This document shows positions 26,215-34,777 of a DNA stretch of 64,000 nucleotides, piece after piece. Source of the stretch: Phytohabitans aurantiacus (GTDB taxonomy: Bacteria > Actinomycetota > Actinomycetes > Mycobacteriales > Micromonosporaceae); assembly GCF_027923225.1 (NCBI RefSeq), contig NZ_BSDI01000001.1, positions 225,946 to 289,945 of the forward strand, read 5' to 3'. Within the stretch, counting starts at the first letter, position 1. Every line of letters begins with the position of its first letter. A program made the translations under genes and the position numbers. The notes beneath the pieces were generated by a model, which was not told the origin of the DNA, did not search any database, and was given only the letters and a program-made list of their open reading frames with translations.

Positions 26215-27744
26215 TCAGTTACGCCGAACAGCAACCACCGCGATGTCGTCGAGGGCGGCGGGCGGCGCGAGCTCGCGGACCAGGCGCTCGCAGAAGCGGT
26301 CCAGGTCCGCGTCGACACGGGCCGCCGCCCTGGAGAGCGCGGCCAGGCCCGCGTCGATGTCGGCGTCGCGTCTTTCGATCAGGCCATCCGTGTACAGGAT
26401 GAGCGTGCCGCCGCGGGGCAGCGTGAACCGCAGGTCGTCAGGGCGATCGGCTGCCACGCCCAGCAATGGCGCGATGTGTTCCTTGTACCCGATCCCGCGA
26501 CGAGCGGCGACCAACGGCGGCGGGTGACCGGCGCTCGCCATCCGCACCTTGCCGTTGCGCGGATCGATGAGCAGCAGGCACAGCGTGGCCAGTTCACCCG
26601 GCAGCAGGCGGCGCAACAGGGTGTCGACACGGGCCAGCACCGCGGCCGGCGGGTGCCCGTCCACCGCATACGCCCGGACCGCGTGCCGCACCTCGGCCAT
26701 CACGGTGGCCGCGTGCAGCGAGTGGCCGGCCACGTCGCCGATCGCGACAAGCAGTTGACCGTCGATCACCGTCAACTCGTAGAAGTCCCCGCCCACCTCG
26801 GTGTCCGCGCTGGCCGGCTCGTATCGCACAGCGACGTCCCAGCCCGCAACGTCGGGCAGGCTTCGCTGCAGCAGGCTGCGCTGGAGAGTCAGGGCGATCC
26901 GGTGCTCGTCGTCAAACGAGCGCTGCGCCGCCGTCGCGGCGGCCACCGCCTGCGCGAGCTGCCGCAGCACCGGGTACCCAGGCATCTGGGTCCTGGTCGG
27001 CACCGCGACGCAGACCGGCGGCTGGTCGGCCCGCAGCCGCGCCACCGCGACCGTCACGGTGTCACCGGCCGGCCAAGCCACGAACGGCCACGCGGCGGGC
27101 TCGTCCACGCGGATGGTCGTGCCCACCGCCGCCGGACGGTTGTCGGCCTTCCGCAGGTGCACGGTGGTGGGTGCGTCCCGGCCGTTGGTCGCCGCCGCCA
27201 GCAGGTCACCCTGGGCGGTCTCGGCGGTCGCTACGACCGGCCCGTCGAAGATTTTCGCGGCGCCGGCGGCCGCCGCCTCGACGAGGCGCGCCACCGAGGG
27301 CGCCAGGTTGATCGCCAGGGTGGTGTCGGCGAGCCGACCAAGGCGCTCCGCGAGCCCTTCCGCCTGCTGCCTGGCCCGGTAGTACCGCAGGACGGACTGG
27401 ACCGTGACGATCAGGTCATCCGGGTCGATCGGCTCGGTGAGATACGCGTCCGCGCCGCTGGACCGGTCGGCCGAGTCGACCGGGAACTCCGACACGTGAA
27501 CCACCGGCAGCGCGGCGTGCCGCGGGTGCTCCTTGATCCGCTCGCAGACCTCGAAGCCGCTCTGATCGGGCAGCTTGACGTCGAGCAGCACCAGGTCGAC
27601 GGACTCCGCATCGACGCAAGCCAACGCCTCCGCCCCGGTGCGAGCCTCGATCACCGCGTATCCTGATCGGGCGAGCGCGCTGGCGAGCAGCTCCCGTTTG
27701 GCGGCGCTGCCGTCCGCCACGAGGATGGTCGCTGACTCGCTCAC
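26215..27744 (-). CDS. Receiver-domain SpoIIE-type PP2C phosphatase
   Basis: A 509-residue RsbU/RssB-like signalling phosphatase. The order is an N-terminal receiver (about 5-120; phospho-Asp D55 in LLDVKLPD), a GAF-like middle, and a SpoIIE phosphatase domain (about 310-508: GGDFYEL, GDVAGHSLHAA, ILYTDGLIERRD, DDIAVVAVRR). The receiver is unusual: the invariant Lys in the YLTKP motif is Glu (E104) and the acidic pocket has only D11. Its target may be the STAS protein encoded divergently next door. Confidence 0.92.
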   Translation of the reverse strand: MSESATILVADGSAAKRELLASALARSGYAVIEARTGAEALACVDAESVDLVLLDVKLPDQSGFEVCERIKEHPRHAALPVVHVSEFPVDSADRSSGADAYLTEPIDPDDLIVTVQSVLRYYRARQQAEGLAERLGRLADTTLAINLAPSVARLVEAAAAGAAKIFDGPVVATAETAQGDLLAAATNGRDAPTTVHLRKADNRPAAVGTTIRVDEPAAWPFVAWPAGDTVTVAVARLRADQPPVCVAVPTRTQMPGYPVLRQLAQAVAAATAAQRSFDDEHRIALTLQRSLLQRSLPDVAGWDVAVRYEPASADTEVGGDFYELTVIDGQLLVAIGDVAGHSLHAATVMAEVRHAVRAYAVDGHPPAAVLARVDTLLRRLLPGELATLCLLLIDPRNGKVRMASAGHPPPLVAARRGIGYKEHIAPLLGVAADRPDDLRFTLPRGGTLILYTDGLIERRDADIDAGLAALSRAAARVDADLDRFCERLVRELAPPAALDDIAVVAVRRN

Positions 27745-27829
27745 ACGCTCAATGTACGGCGCTTTTGCGCCCCTCTACTGCGCGTACCTGGCGGGTGGAG
27801 TACCTTTCATCCCGTACGGGAGGTCGCGA

Positions 27830-28180
27830 ATGTCGTTGACGGTGAACACCGAACAGCGCGGTGACGTTGTGGTCGTCGCGGTTGGCGGGGAGCTCGACAT
27901 GGCCACGGCGCCGCAGCTCCAGGATCAGATCACCGATTTGCTCGACAAGGGCCGCAACCGGCTCGTCTTCGATCTGTCCGAGCTGTCGTTCTGCGACTCG
28001 ACCGGGTTGTCTGTGTTTGTCCGGGCGAAGAACAGCTGCGACGAGGCGGGTGGCGAGGTACGCATCGCCGCACCCCAGCGCGGTGTGCTGCGCATCCTCG
28101 AGGTGAGCGGCCTGGTAGAAGTCCTCAACACCTACCCAACAGTGGCCGAGGCCGCCGCCCCCGAGCCCGCCGCCGACTAG
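27830..28180 (+). CDS. STAS-domain anti-sigma factor antagonist
   Basis: A 116-residue SpoIIAA/RsbV-like protein. The phosphorylatable serine is S57 in FCDSTGLS; the fold markers VVAVGGELDMATAP and AAPQRGVLRILEVSGL are present. Unphosphorylated it would bind an anti-sigma kinase and free a SigB/SigF-type factor. The start ATG 27830 has GGGAGG 7-12 bp upstream. The divergent SpoIIE phosphatase is its natural partner; no anti-sigma kinase is adjacent, so the switch is incomplete locally. Confidence 0.93.
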   Translation: MSLTVNTEQRGDVVVVAVGGELDMATAPQLQDQITDLLDKGRNRLVFDLSELSFCDSTGLSVFVRAKNSCDEAGGEVRIAAPQRGVLRILEVSGLVEVLNTYPTVAEAAAPEPAAD

Positions 28181-28202
28181 CGGAGCTCCGCTCCGCTTTC
28201 CG

Positions 28203-28238
28203 GGCCGCGCTTTCGCGCGGCCTTGCCGCCCCCTCTCT
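28203..28238 (+). terminator. Terminator after the STAS gene
   Basis: Perfect stem GGCCGCGC / GCGCGGCC with a TTTC loop, followed by a pyrimidine run ending CTCTCTTTT. It lies 22 bp after the STAS stop and directly precedes a family B element. Confidence 0.65.
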
Positions 28239-28241
28239 TTT

Positions 28242-28325
28242 CGTCGATCAAGGGCGAATGCACGTGGTTGGATCTCTTTCCGCGTGTATTCGCCCTTGAT
28301 CCATGCGATCTCCCTTGATCGGCGC
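28242..28325 (+). repeat. Family B structured repeat, copy 2
   Basis: Arms GATCAAGGGCGAATGCACG and CGTGTATTCGCCCTTGATC, loop with GGATCTCTTT, then CATGCGATCTCCC and a third TTGATCG repeat. It lies between convergent STAS and glpK genes. Confidence 0.95.
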
Positions 28326-28329
28326 GCGG

Positions 28330-29847
28330 TCAGTCGACCTCGATCCAGTCCAGGGTGCGCTGTACGGCCTTCTTCCACTTGGCGTACCCCTCGGCCCGCC
28401 GCTCCTCCGACCAGGTCGGCTGCCAGCGCTCGCTCTCGTTCCAGTTCTGCCGCAGCTCGTCGGTGTTTTTCCAGAAACCCACCGCCAGCCCGGCCGCATA
28501 CGCCGCGCCCAGTGCTGTCGTCTCCGCGACCACCGGCCGGCTCACCGGTACACCGAGGATGTCGGCCTGCAACTGCATGCACAGCCGGTTGGCGGTCACC
28601 CCGCCGTCCACCTTCAGCACGTCGAGCCGCACCCCGGAGTCCGTCGCCATCGCCTCGGTGACGTCGCGACTCTGGTAGCAGATCGCCTCCAGCGTGGCTC
28701 GGGCCAGATGCGCGTTCGTGTTGTACCGCGACAGCCCCACGATCACCCCGCGCGCATCGGAACGCCAGTACGGCGCGAACAGCCCCGAGAACGCCGGCAC
28801 GAAGTACACGCCCCCGCTGTCTTCGACCTGCGCCGCCAACGCCTCGCTCTGCGCGGCGCCGCTGATGATGCCAAGCTGATCACGCAGCCACTGCACGGCC
28901 GAGCCGGTCACCGCGATCGAACCCTCCAGCGCGTACACCGGTGGCTCGTCGCCAAACTTGTAACACACCGTGGTGAGCAGCCCAGACTCCGAGCGCACGA
29001 TCGACGTACCCGTGTTGAGCAGCATAAAATTGCCCGTGCCATAGGTATTCTTCGCTTCGCCCTCGGCGAAGCACACCTGCCCGACCATAGCCGCGTGCTG
29101 ATCACCGAGATCGGCCGTCAACGGCACCTCTCCGCCCAGCGGACCGCCCGCCCGGGTCACCCCGAAGCGGTTCGGATCCGACGAAGGCCGGATCTCGGGC
29201 AACATGGCCCGCGGGATGCCGAAAAACGACAGCAGCTCGTCGTCCCAGTCCAGGGTCTCGAGGTTCATGAGCATCGTGCGACTGGCGTTTGTCACGTCTG
29301 TGACGTGCACGCCACCGTCGACCCCACCAGTGAGGTGCCACAACAACCACGTGTCCGTGGTGCCGAAGATCGCGTCGCCGCGCTCGGCCGCCTCCCGTAC
29401 CCCGTCCACGTTTTCGAGGATCCACTGCACCTTGCCAGCGGAAAAGTACGTCGCGGGCGGCAGGCCAGCCTTCGCGCGGATAACGTCGCCACGCCCGTCG
29501 CGGTCGAGAGCCGCAGCGATCTGATCGGTACGCGTGTCCTGCCAGACGATCGCGTTGTAGTACGGCCGGCCGGTGCGCTTGTTCCACACCACGGCGGTCT
29601 CGCGCTGGTTGGTGACACCGAGCGCGGCCAGGTCTGACGCGCTCAGGCCGTGCGCGTTCATGACGGTACCGATGACGGCCGACGTGCGCTCCCAGATCTC
29701 CAGCGGGTTGTGCTCCACCCAACCGGCCCTGGGCAGGATCTGCTCGTGTTCGAGCTGGTGCGCCCCCACAACGTTCCCTGAATGATCAAAGACCATGAAT
29801 CTCGTACTGGTAGTCCCTTGATCGACCGCTCCAACAACCCGCGCCAC
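28330..29847 (-). CDS. glpK: Glycerol kinase
   Basis: A 505-residue FGGY-family kinase that phosphorylates glycerol to glycerol 3-phosphate in the cytosol. Visible blocks are AVDQGTTSTRFMVFD (ATP site), the glycerol-contact NQRETAVVW, GLPPATYFSAGKVQW, DLGDQHAAMVGQ with the catalytic Asp, and the C-terminal VDGGVTAN and ETTALGAAYAAGL. Start is GTG 29847 with GGAGGA 9-14 bp upstream; a longer open frame upstream crosses tandem repeats and a family B element and is not coding. No glpF or glpD is adjacent. Confidence 0.95.
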   Translation of the reverse strand: MARVVGAVDQGTTSTRFMVFDHSGNVVGAHQLEHEQILPRAGWVEHNPLEIWERTSAVIGTVMNAHGLSASDLAALGVTNQRETAVVWNKRTGRPYYNAIVWQDTRTDQIAAALDRDGRGDVIRAKAGLPPATYFSAGKVQWILENVDGVREAAERGDAIFGTTDTWLLWHLTGGVDGGVHVTDVTNASRTMLMNLETLDWDDELLSFFGIPRAMLPEIRPSSDPNRFGVTRAGGPLGGEVPLTADLGDQHAAMVGQVCFAEGEAKNTYGTGNFMLLNTGTSIVRSESGLLTTVCYKFGDEPPVYALEGSIAVTGSAVQWLRDQLGIISGAAQSEALAAQVEDSGGVYFVPAFSGLFAPYWRSDARGVIVGLSRYNTNAHLARATLEAICYQSRDVTEAMATDSGVRLDVLKVDGGVTANRLCMQLQADILGVPVSRPVVAETTALGAAYAAGLAVGFWKNTDELRQNWNESERWQPTWSEERRAEGYAKWKKAVQRTLDWIEVD

Positions 29848-29890
29848 GCCATCTCCTCCGTTCCACTCCACCGCACCGCACCACCCGGCG

Positions 29891-29959
29891 CCCGCGCCAC
29901 GCCGCCCGCCGCGCCCGCGCCACGCCGCCCGCCGCGCCCGCGCCACGCCGCGCCGCCCG
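29891..29959. repeat. Tandem 23-bp GC-only repeat, three copies
   Basis: Units starting CCCGCGCCACGCC at 29891, 29914 and 29937, exact 23-bp period, almost entirely G and C. It directly abuts the family B element and lies in the presumed leader of glpK. Confidence 0.9.
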
Positions 29960-29963
29960 TTCT

Positions 29964-30047
29964 CGTCGATCAAGGGCAAAAACACGTGCTTCGATCTCTT
30001 TTCCGCGTGCGTTCGCCCTTGATCGTGGCAAACCTCCTTGATCGGCG
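29964..30047 (+). repeat. Family B structured repeat, copy 3 (diverged)
   Basis: Same layout as other copies but with more changes (GGGCAAAAACACGTGC in the left arm, GTGGCAAACCTCC in the tail), so the arms pair less well. It lies between glpK and the immunity-like gene, both on the minus strand. Confidence 0.9.
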
Positions 30048-30274
30048 TCGCCACGTCAAGCAGCGCCGTGGGTTTGAAGGCCCCGGAGCGCCGCGGATGG
30101 CAGGGCCGGGAGCGCCGCGCTCCGGCAGCCATTGTCTGCCGATGCCGCCGTTGCGTTCAGTACCCTCCGGCACCGAAGCGTCTTGGCTATGGTGCGCGAC
30201 CGCACCTGATGAGGGCTCCGACCCGCTCGATGCGTCGCAGGGGATCTTGCGCCCAGGCAGTCGCGTCACAACCG

Positions 30275-30329
30275 CCAGATCTTGGAGCGCCACCGTCGTC
30301 ATAGGCGACGGTCGAGAACCAAGATCTGG
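30275..30329. terminator. Cruciform-like dyad after the immunity-like gene
   Basis: Outer arms CCAGATCTTGG (30275-30285) and CCAAGATCTGG (30319-30329), inner arms ACCGTCG and CGACGGT. It begins 16 bp beyond the stop of the minus-strand immunity-like gene, so it probably terminates the toxin-immunity operon. Confidence 0.6.
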
Positions 30330-30344
30330 ACAACCAGAGCGAGG

Positions 30345-31091
30345 CTAGAGTCGGGCAGGCTTGGGTGCGTCCAGCACGACCCCGAACTCGTTCGCCTGCC
30401 GCTCGTCGCGCCACGGCGCGCACGTCCAGGTGCCGCCGGCGGCGAGCGTCGCCTCTCGGACCTCGCCGAGGAACGCGTTGAGCCGGGCCCCGTTGAGCCT
30501 CGACAGCACCCGGTTGTCCAGCGGCTCGCCGCGCGGCACACCGGAACGCCCCATCGGCGAATTCCACGGAAACCAAATATCCGTCGACGTGCTGAAGGTC
30601 GCCCAGGTCTCTTCCATATCGGGTGAGCCTTCGTATCCGTGGTCGACGTCCACGTCAAACGGCCGATATGGAAACGCGTGAGGAAGACCGACGGCGAGCC
30701 CGAACTCCCGCATGTCTTGAACCCAACGGTCGGCCACCTCGTCATCGGAAGCCATGTAGTCGAGGCGCGTCGACACAATCAGCTTGTGTTCGTCGTAACG
30801 CATGTCGTCACCAAACAGAAACCCGGCAGGAAATCGCGGGTTCGAGATGGAGAGTCGGTCAAGATGCGCCTTGATAAAGGCGCTGATCGAACCGTCCAGG
30901 TGGCGGCGGTACTCCATCCATTCGGCCGCCTCCACTCGATATATTCCAGTACGCTCTCCGGCGTCAAGTACAGCATCCTGCCAGGGGATCAGTGCACCGG
31001 CGTCTAGCGCCCAAGGGAAGGTAGCGGTCCACCAGCAGACCTCGTCGCTGTCGAAGCTGTTCCAGTTGTTAACAGGGAGGTCCGAAGACAT
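30345..31091 (-). CDS. Hypothetical protein, probable immunity partner of the upstream toxin-like protein
   Basis: A 248-residue, Trp- and Asp-rich soluble protein with no signal peptide or membrane segment and no family recognised by eye. Features are the start DLPVNNWNSFDSDEVCWWTA, two tracts of acidic loops, and a C-terminal WTCAPWRDERQANEFG. The ATG at 31091 has AGGAGG just upstream and lies inside the last 23 bp of the preceding gene, so translation is coupled. An overlapping small acidic gene after a nuclease-tipped surface protein is the usual place for an immunity gene. That role is inferred from position. Composition is A/T-richer than nearby genes. Confidence 0.65.
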   Translation of the reverse strand: MSSDLPVNNWNSFDSDEVCWWTATFPWALDAGALIPWQDAVLDAGERTGIYRVEAAEWMEYRRHLDGSISAFIKAHLDRLSISNPRFPAGFLFGDDMRYDEHKLIVSTRLDYMASDDEVADRWVQDMREFGLAVGLPHAFPYRPFDVDVDHGYEGSPDMEETWATFSTSTDIWFPWNSPMGRSGVPRGEPLDNRVLSRLNGARLNAFLGEVREATLAAGGTWTCAPWRDERQANEFGVVLDAPKPARL

Positions 31092-33060
31092 GGAACTCCT
31101 CCTTAGGCCACTGAAAGACACCCCGCGCACTCACCAGGACCAACTGATCTATGAGAGGCGTTCCATCTTTGCATACCTGCAATTGCACCTTGTTATGCAG
31201 GAACGCTTGCAACGTCTCCTTCGTGCCCTGGTGAAATTTCAGACTCCGGGGCTCAAGGTAGATGACCGCAATTTTCGTGTATCCCGGCGGGGCGTCCTGA
31301 ATCACTTGGGTCGCACCATGCGGGTTGCCCCTACCGTTGAGTTGGTCAACGGCGGCGTTGACGTTTGCGATCAACTTACTCGAGCTTACGGATTTGAGTT
31401 GGTAGGCGCGTTTGTTGCTGGTGTCGAAGACGTCGGCGCCATACCTCGTGCCATCCACCTCGATGTAGCCGTCGAGGATCACTTTGGCTCTTGGGTCTTG
31501 ACGCAGAATCTCGGCCGCCTGTTCGATCTCACGGCGCACACCGATCTTGCCTGGGTCGGGCTGCTGGGTGGAGTTTGGGAGGGTGTTTGTGTCGGCTTGT
31601 GGCAGGCGGGCTGTCAGGCCTTCTGGGTTGAGGAGGCGGCCGGAGTCGACGATGACTTTAAGCTCGGGGAGCATGCCGAACCTGACCGCGTCGTGGACTG
31701 CGTCGACCGCCTTCTTTAGGCCTTCCGTTTGGTCTCGCCTCAGGTTGCGGGTCATCAGGTCGGCGGCGCGGAGCACAGTGGACTGGTAGGCCGGGTCGAT
31801 CTGCGGCAGGTCCTGGTTGGGGTTGATGCCGAGCGACCCGAGCCTTCGCAGCACATCGCTGTCATCGCCGTACAGGGTTGGGCTGTCGACCCACGCCAGG
31901 TAGTCGACGAAGACTTGGGTCCGTTGGCCGCGCTGTGCTCGTGGGGCCGGGTTGTCGAAGGGCATCACCGTCGTGGTCTGCTCCGCGCCGGGAGCGAGGG
32001 TGCCGAGCGGGAACGACTTCGGACCCTTCATGCCGGGTGTCGCGAACGCATGCACCGTGGCTTGGCCGGGTGCGGTGCCGACGTTGGTCACGGTCACCGA
32101 CCAGGTGCAGACCGGGGAGGTGCAGTCACTTGAGTTGATTTTGGTTTCGAAGATGGGCAGAGCGGCCGGCAGGTTGGCGATCGCGGGCGGGCCGGAGGAG
32201 CCGCCATCGGGCATGACCTTGGCTACGGCCTCGCGTACTCCTTCGGCCGCCGTTGCTGTGGTCGGCTCGGGCAGGATCGCCGCGTACGGCGGCCGAGCGA
32301 TCGGGTCAGCGGGCGCCGGCCCGCCCAGCGCAGCGGACGCAAAACCCGGCCGCCCCAGCGCAGCGGACGCAAAACCCGGCCGCCCCAGCGCAGCGGACGC
32401 AAAACCCGGCCGCCCCAGCGCAGCGGGGGCGAGGGCGACGGGTTTGGAGAGGGCGCGGTCGTGGATTGGGCCGCCGAGCCACACCAGCCGGCGTGGCTTG
32501 TCGGCGGTTAGCAGGGCGGTCCAGTCGCCGGCGGTGACGGTTACGACGCGTTGGCCGGCGACCGTGTCGGTGGTGTCGGCGGTGGTGTCGGCGGTGGAGC
32601 CGTGCTGGCCGACGGATTCGACCAGGTCGGCCAGTGCGCGTGGGTTGAGCGCCGCCGCCAGGTCCAATGGGTACGCCATGTCGGGCTCGGGCCTGATCCA
32701 GCGGTCGGTCACGCGCTTGAGCGGTCGTGGCGCGCGTCGGGCCCAGAAGGAGGCGTCGCCGCGGACGGCGATTCCGCCCGGGCCGGCGAGTAGTTCGGCG
32801 CGGCCGGCCGTAGGGTCGGTGATGGTGCCGCTGGCGTAGCGGTCGGCGGTCACCACGAAGTTTCCCGTTATGTGGCGACCGTCGGGGGCCTCGTAGACCA
32901 CGGCCAGTTTGACCGCGGGCGCACCGCGCAGGGTGTCGGCGGCCGCCCCGATGTCAGGGCCGGTCAGCGCGCGCCAGACAAAGGCCGCCGCGGTCGCGGT
33001 GAGCACCAGCGCCAGCCCGGCGCACACCATACCGATGACGAGAAGACGGCACGGGCGCAT
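31069..33060 (-). CDS. Membrane-anchored modular protein with putative C-terminal nuclease toxin domain
   Basis: A 663-residue protein. Residues 1-32 are one hydrophobic anchor (LLVIGMVCAGLALVL). About 45-205 resembles a lipoprotein/LppX-like beta domain (VKLAVVYEAPDGRHITGNFV). Residues ~210-246 are 10-residue repeats LGRPGFASAA. About 300-390 looks CARDB/Ig-like (TSPVCTWSVTVTNVGTAPGQ). The C-terminal ~155 residues carry a possible PD-(D/E)xK core: D543 in YGADVF and Q554-x-K556 in AYQLKSV, after a conserved-looking EVDGTRY. The last part is A/T-richer than the rest, as expected for an exchanged toxin tip. Toxin activity is inferred. Confidence 0.75.
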   Translation of the reverse strand: MRPCRLLVIGMVCAGLALVLTATAAAFVWRALTGPDIGAAADTLRGAPAVKLAVVYEAPDGRHITGNFVVTADRYASGTITDPTAGRAELLAGPGGIAVRGDASFWARRAPRPLKRVTDRWIRPEPDMAYPLDLAAALNPRALADLVESVGQHGSTADTTADTTDTVAGQRVVTVTAGDWTALLTADKPRRLVWLGGPIHDRALSKPVALAPAALGRPGFASAALGRPGFASAALGRPGFASAALGGPAPADPIARPPYAAILPEPTTATAAEGVREAVAKVMPDGGSSGPPAIANLPAALPIFETKINSSDCTSPVCTWSVTVTNVGTAPGQATVHAFATPGMKGPKSFPLGTLAPGAEQTTTVMPFDNPAPRAQRGQRTQVFVDYLAWVDSPTLYGDDSDVLRRLGSLGINPNQDLPQIDPAYQSTVLRAADLMTRNLRRDQTEGLKKAVDAVHDAVRFGMLPELKVIVDSGRLLNPEGLTARLPQADTNTLPNSTQQPDPGKIGVRREIEQAAEILRQDPRAKVILDGYIEVDGTRYGADVFDTSNKRAYQLKSVSSSKLIANVNAAVDQLNGRGNPHGATQVIQDAPPGYTKIAVIYLEPRSLKFHQGTKETLQAFLHNKVQLQVCKDGTPLIDQLVLVSARGVFQWPKEEFHVFGPPC
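32322..32430 (-). repeat. 30-bp in-frame tandem repeats inside the toxin-like gene
   Basis: Three full and one partial unit with an exact 30-bp period (cagcggacgc at 32331, 32361, 32391; changed at 32421). Each encodes LGRPGFASAA. Near-identity of the units suggests recent slippage and likely length variation between strains. Confidence 0.95.
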
Positions 33061-33112
33061 GACGGCTCACGCTACTACGCGTACCCCGTTGATCGCCGCC
33101 CGCAACGATGTC

Positions 33113-33571
33113 CTATTTGGACTCGGTCACCGTCGTGGCGGTGACAGTACCCTCGCTGTCGGTCTGGCCTTGCACAGTGACCTTGTCACCGGCCTTGAGG
33201 TCCTTCAACGCCCCTGCCACCGCGACGGCGGTCTCGCCGTTGGTGCGGATGGTGACCATCTCACCGGATTCGGTCTGCACGTAGACGGTGGTTCCGTCGA
33301 CCAGCTTCACGGTGCCGGTCGTGGGACGGGACGCGGCCGTGGATGGGACGGCGCCGCCACCGGGAAAACCGCCATAGCCCCCGTTGCCGCCGCCGCGCTG
33401 TCCCTGTGGACCGGACGCGGCCGGCGACGCCGACGAGCCGTACGCCTTCTGCATCTCGATGCCGCCGATGAAACCGCCGAGCACCAGTGTGGCGCCGACG
33501 AGGTACACGGTCCACCGGTTCCACCACCGCTGGCTCGCGGCGGCGGCCAACTCCACCTCGAGTGAGGTCAC
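33113..33571 (-). CDS. Gly-rich membrane-anchored protein with DUF5666-like domain
   Basis: A 152-residue protein: a short cytosolic start, one transmembrane helix (about 22-40, TVYLVGATLVLGGFIGGIE), a Gly-rich linker (GQRGGGNGGYGGFPGGG), then a small beta domain (TGTVKLVDGTTVYVQTESGE, LKDLKAGDKVTVQGQ) like DUF5666/OB-type domains. It is the last gene of the MacB-like efflux operon, 9 bp after the permease, and is probably an extracytoplasmic accessory protein. Specific role unknown. Confidence 0.8.
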   Translation of the reverse strand: MTSLEVELAAAASQRWWNRWTVYLVGATLVLGGFIGGIEMQKAYGSSASPAASGPQGQRGGGNGGYGGFPGGGAVPSTAASRPTTGTVKLVDGTTVYVQTESGEMVTIRTNGETAVAVAGALKDLKAGDKVTVQGQTDSEGTVTATTVTESK

Positions 33572-33580
33572 AGCGTGCTC

Positions 33581-34777
33581 CTATTCGTAACGGAGAGCGT
33601 CGATCGGCCGGAGCCCGGCGGCACGGTTGGCCGGGACGCTGCCGAAGAAGAGCCCGATGGCGACGGAGACGCACAGCGCCAGCGCTATCGAGCTGGGAAC
33701 GATGACCGGCTGGATGCCGACGATGGTGAAATTGCTGCCGATGAGCGCCGCGGCGACACCCAGTCCACCACCGATGAGGCTGAGCATGGTGGCTTCGGCG
33801 AGGAACTGGGTGAGGATGACCCGGCGGGGCGCGCCGAGCGCTTTGCGGATGCCGATTTCGCGGGTCCGTTCGGTGACGGTCACCAGCATGATGTTGGTGA
33901 TGCCGATGCCGCCGACGAGCAGGCTGATGCCGGCGACGGCGCCGAGCAGGGTGGTGAATGTATCGGCGGTCTCGGTCTGCGTCTCCAGCAGTTGAGACGC
34001 GTTCTGGATCCGGTACGGCGTCGAGGTGGAGGTGGCTTCGACCTTGAGTCGTTGGTTGAGGATCGTCGTTATCTGAGCCTGTACGTCGGAGACCCGCTCG
34101 GGCGCGGAAGCCTCGACGACGATGGAGGTCAGCGAGCCGTACCCGGTGAGGGCCTGCTGCACGGCGGTGAGCGGCGCGATCGCGACGTCGTTGGCGTCCT
34201 GGAAGCCACTGGATGAGCTTTTCTCGGCGAGCACGCCGACGATGGTGAAGAGCGCCCCGCTGACGGTGAGTTCCTGGCCGATCGGGTCCATCCCGGGAAA
34301 CAGCTCCTCGGCGACTGTCTGTCCAATGACGACAACCCGCCGGCCCGCTTCCACATCCGCTGTCGTGAAGCCGGATCCGCGGCCGATCGGCGAGTTCGAG
34401 GCGGTGAAGTATGTGGCGTAGCTGCCGACGAACTGCTGCACCGAGTGGTCAGTCCCCTGGTACGTCAGTGTGGCGGAGGTGCTGACGACCGGCGATACCG
34501 ACGCCACGTCCGGTGCCAGTACCGGATCCTTGAGCGCCTGGGCGACCTGCACGGTCAGCGGCGACGACCCACCACGCGATGTGCTTTGCACGGTGAGCGT
34601 GTTGGTGCCAAGCGCCTCGATGCGGTCGGCGACCTGTTGCGCGGAGCCGTTTCCCACGGCGACGAGCAGGATCACGGCGGCCACGCCAATGAGGATGCCC
34701 AGCATGGTCAGGCCGGAGCGAAGCTTGTTGGCGCCGATGCCGCGTACCGCGAACCGGAACACCTCCCACACGTTCAT
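33581..34777 (-). CDS. MacB-like ABC transporter permease
   Basis: A 398-residue permease with one N-terminal transmembrane helix (about 20-42, SGLTMLGILIGVAAVILLVAV), a ~220-residue extracytoplasmic MacB_PCD domain, and three C-terminal helices of the FtsX fold (about 275-385). This four-helix plan is that of MacB, which pushes substrates outward rather than pumping across the membrane. Its ATG overlaps the ATPase stop (ATGA). With the adaptor upstream it forms an ATPase-permease-adaptor exporter; substrate unknown. Confidence 0.92.
   Translation of the reverse strand: MNVWEVFRFAVRGIGANKLRSGLTMLGILIGVAAVILLVAVGNGSAQQVADRIEALGTNTLTVQSTSRGGSSPLTVQVAQALKDPVLAPDVASVSPVVSTSATLTYQGTDHSVQQFVGSYATYFTASNSPIGRGSGFTTADVEAGRRVVVIGQTVAEELFPGMDPIGQELTVSGALFTIVGVLAEKSSSSGFQDANDVAIAPLTAVQQALTGYGSLTSIVVEASAPERVSDVQAQITTILNQRLKVEATSTSTPYRIQNASQLLETQTETADTFTTLLGAVAGISLLVGGIGITNIMLVTVTERTREIGIRKALGAPRRVILTQFLAEATMLSLIGGGLGVAAALIGSNFTIVGIQPVIVPSSIALALCVSVAIGLFFGSVPANRAAGLRPIDALRYE

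Larger units (their letters stand above)
29848..30344. other. Gene-free stretch of repeats upstream of glpK
   Basis: About 500 bp without a believable gene. From glpK outward it holds three tandem 23-bp G/C-only units (29891-29959), family B copy 3 (29964-30047), roughly 200 bp with no recognised feature, and a cruciform-like dyad (30275-30329). The glpK promoter should lie within the repeat-rich half but no -35/-10 pair is convincing. Confidence 0.7.

Noticed and set aside
29848..30132. Extension of the glycerol kinase frame to 30132
   Set aside because: It translates GC-only tandem repeats and a family B element; homologues start at the GTG at 29847.
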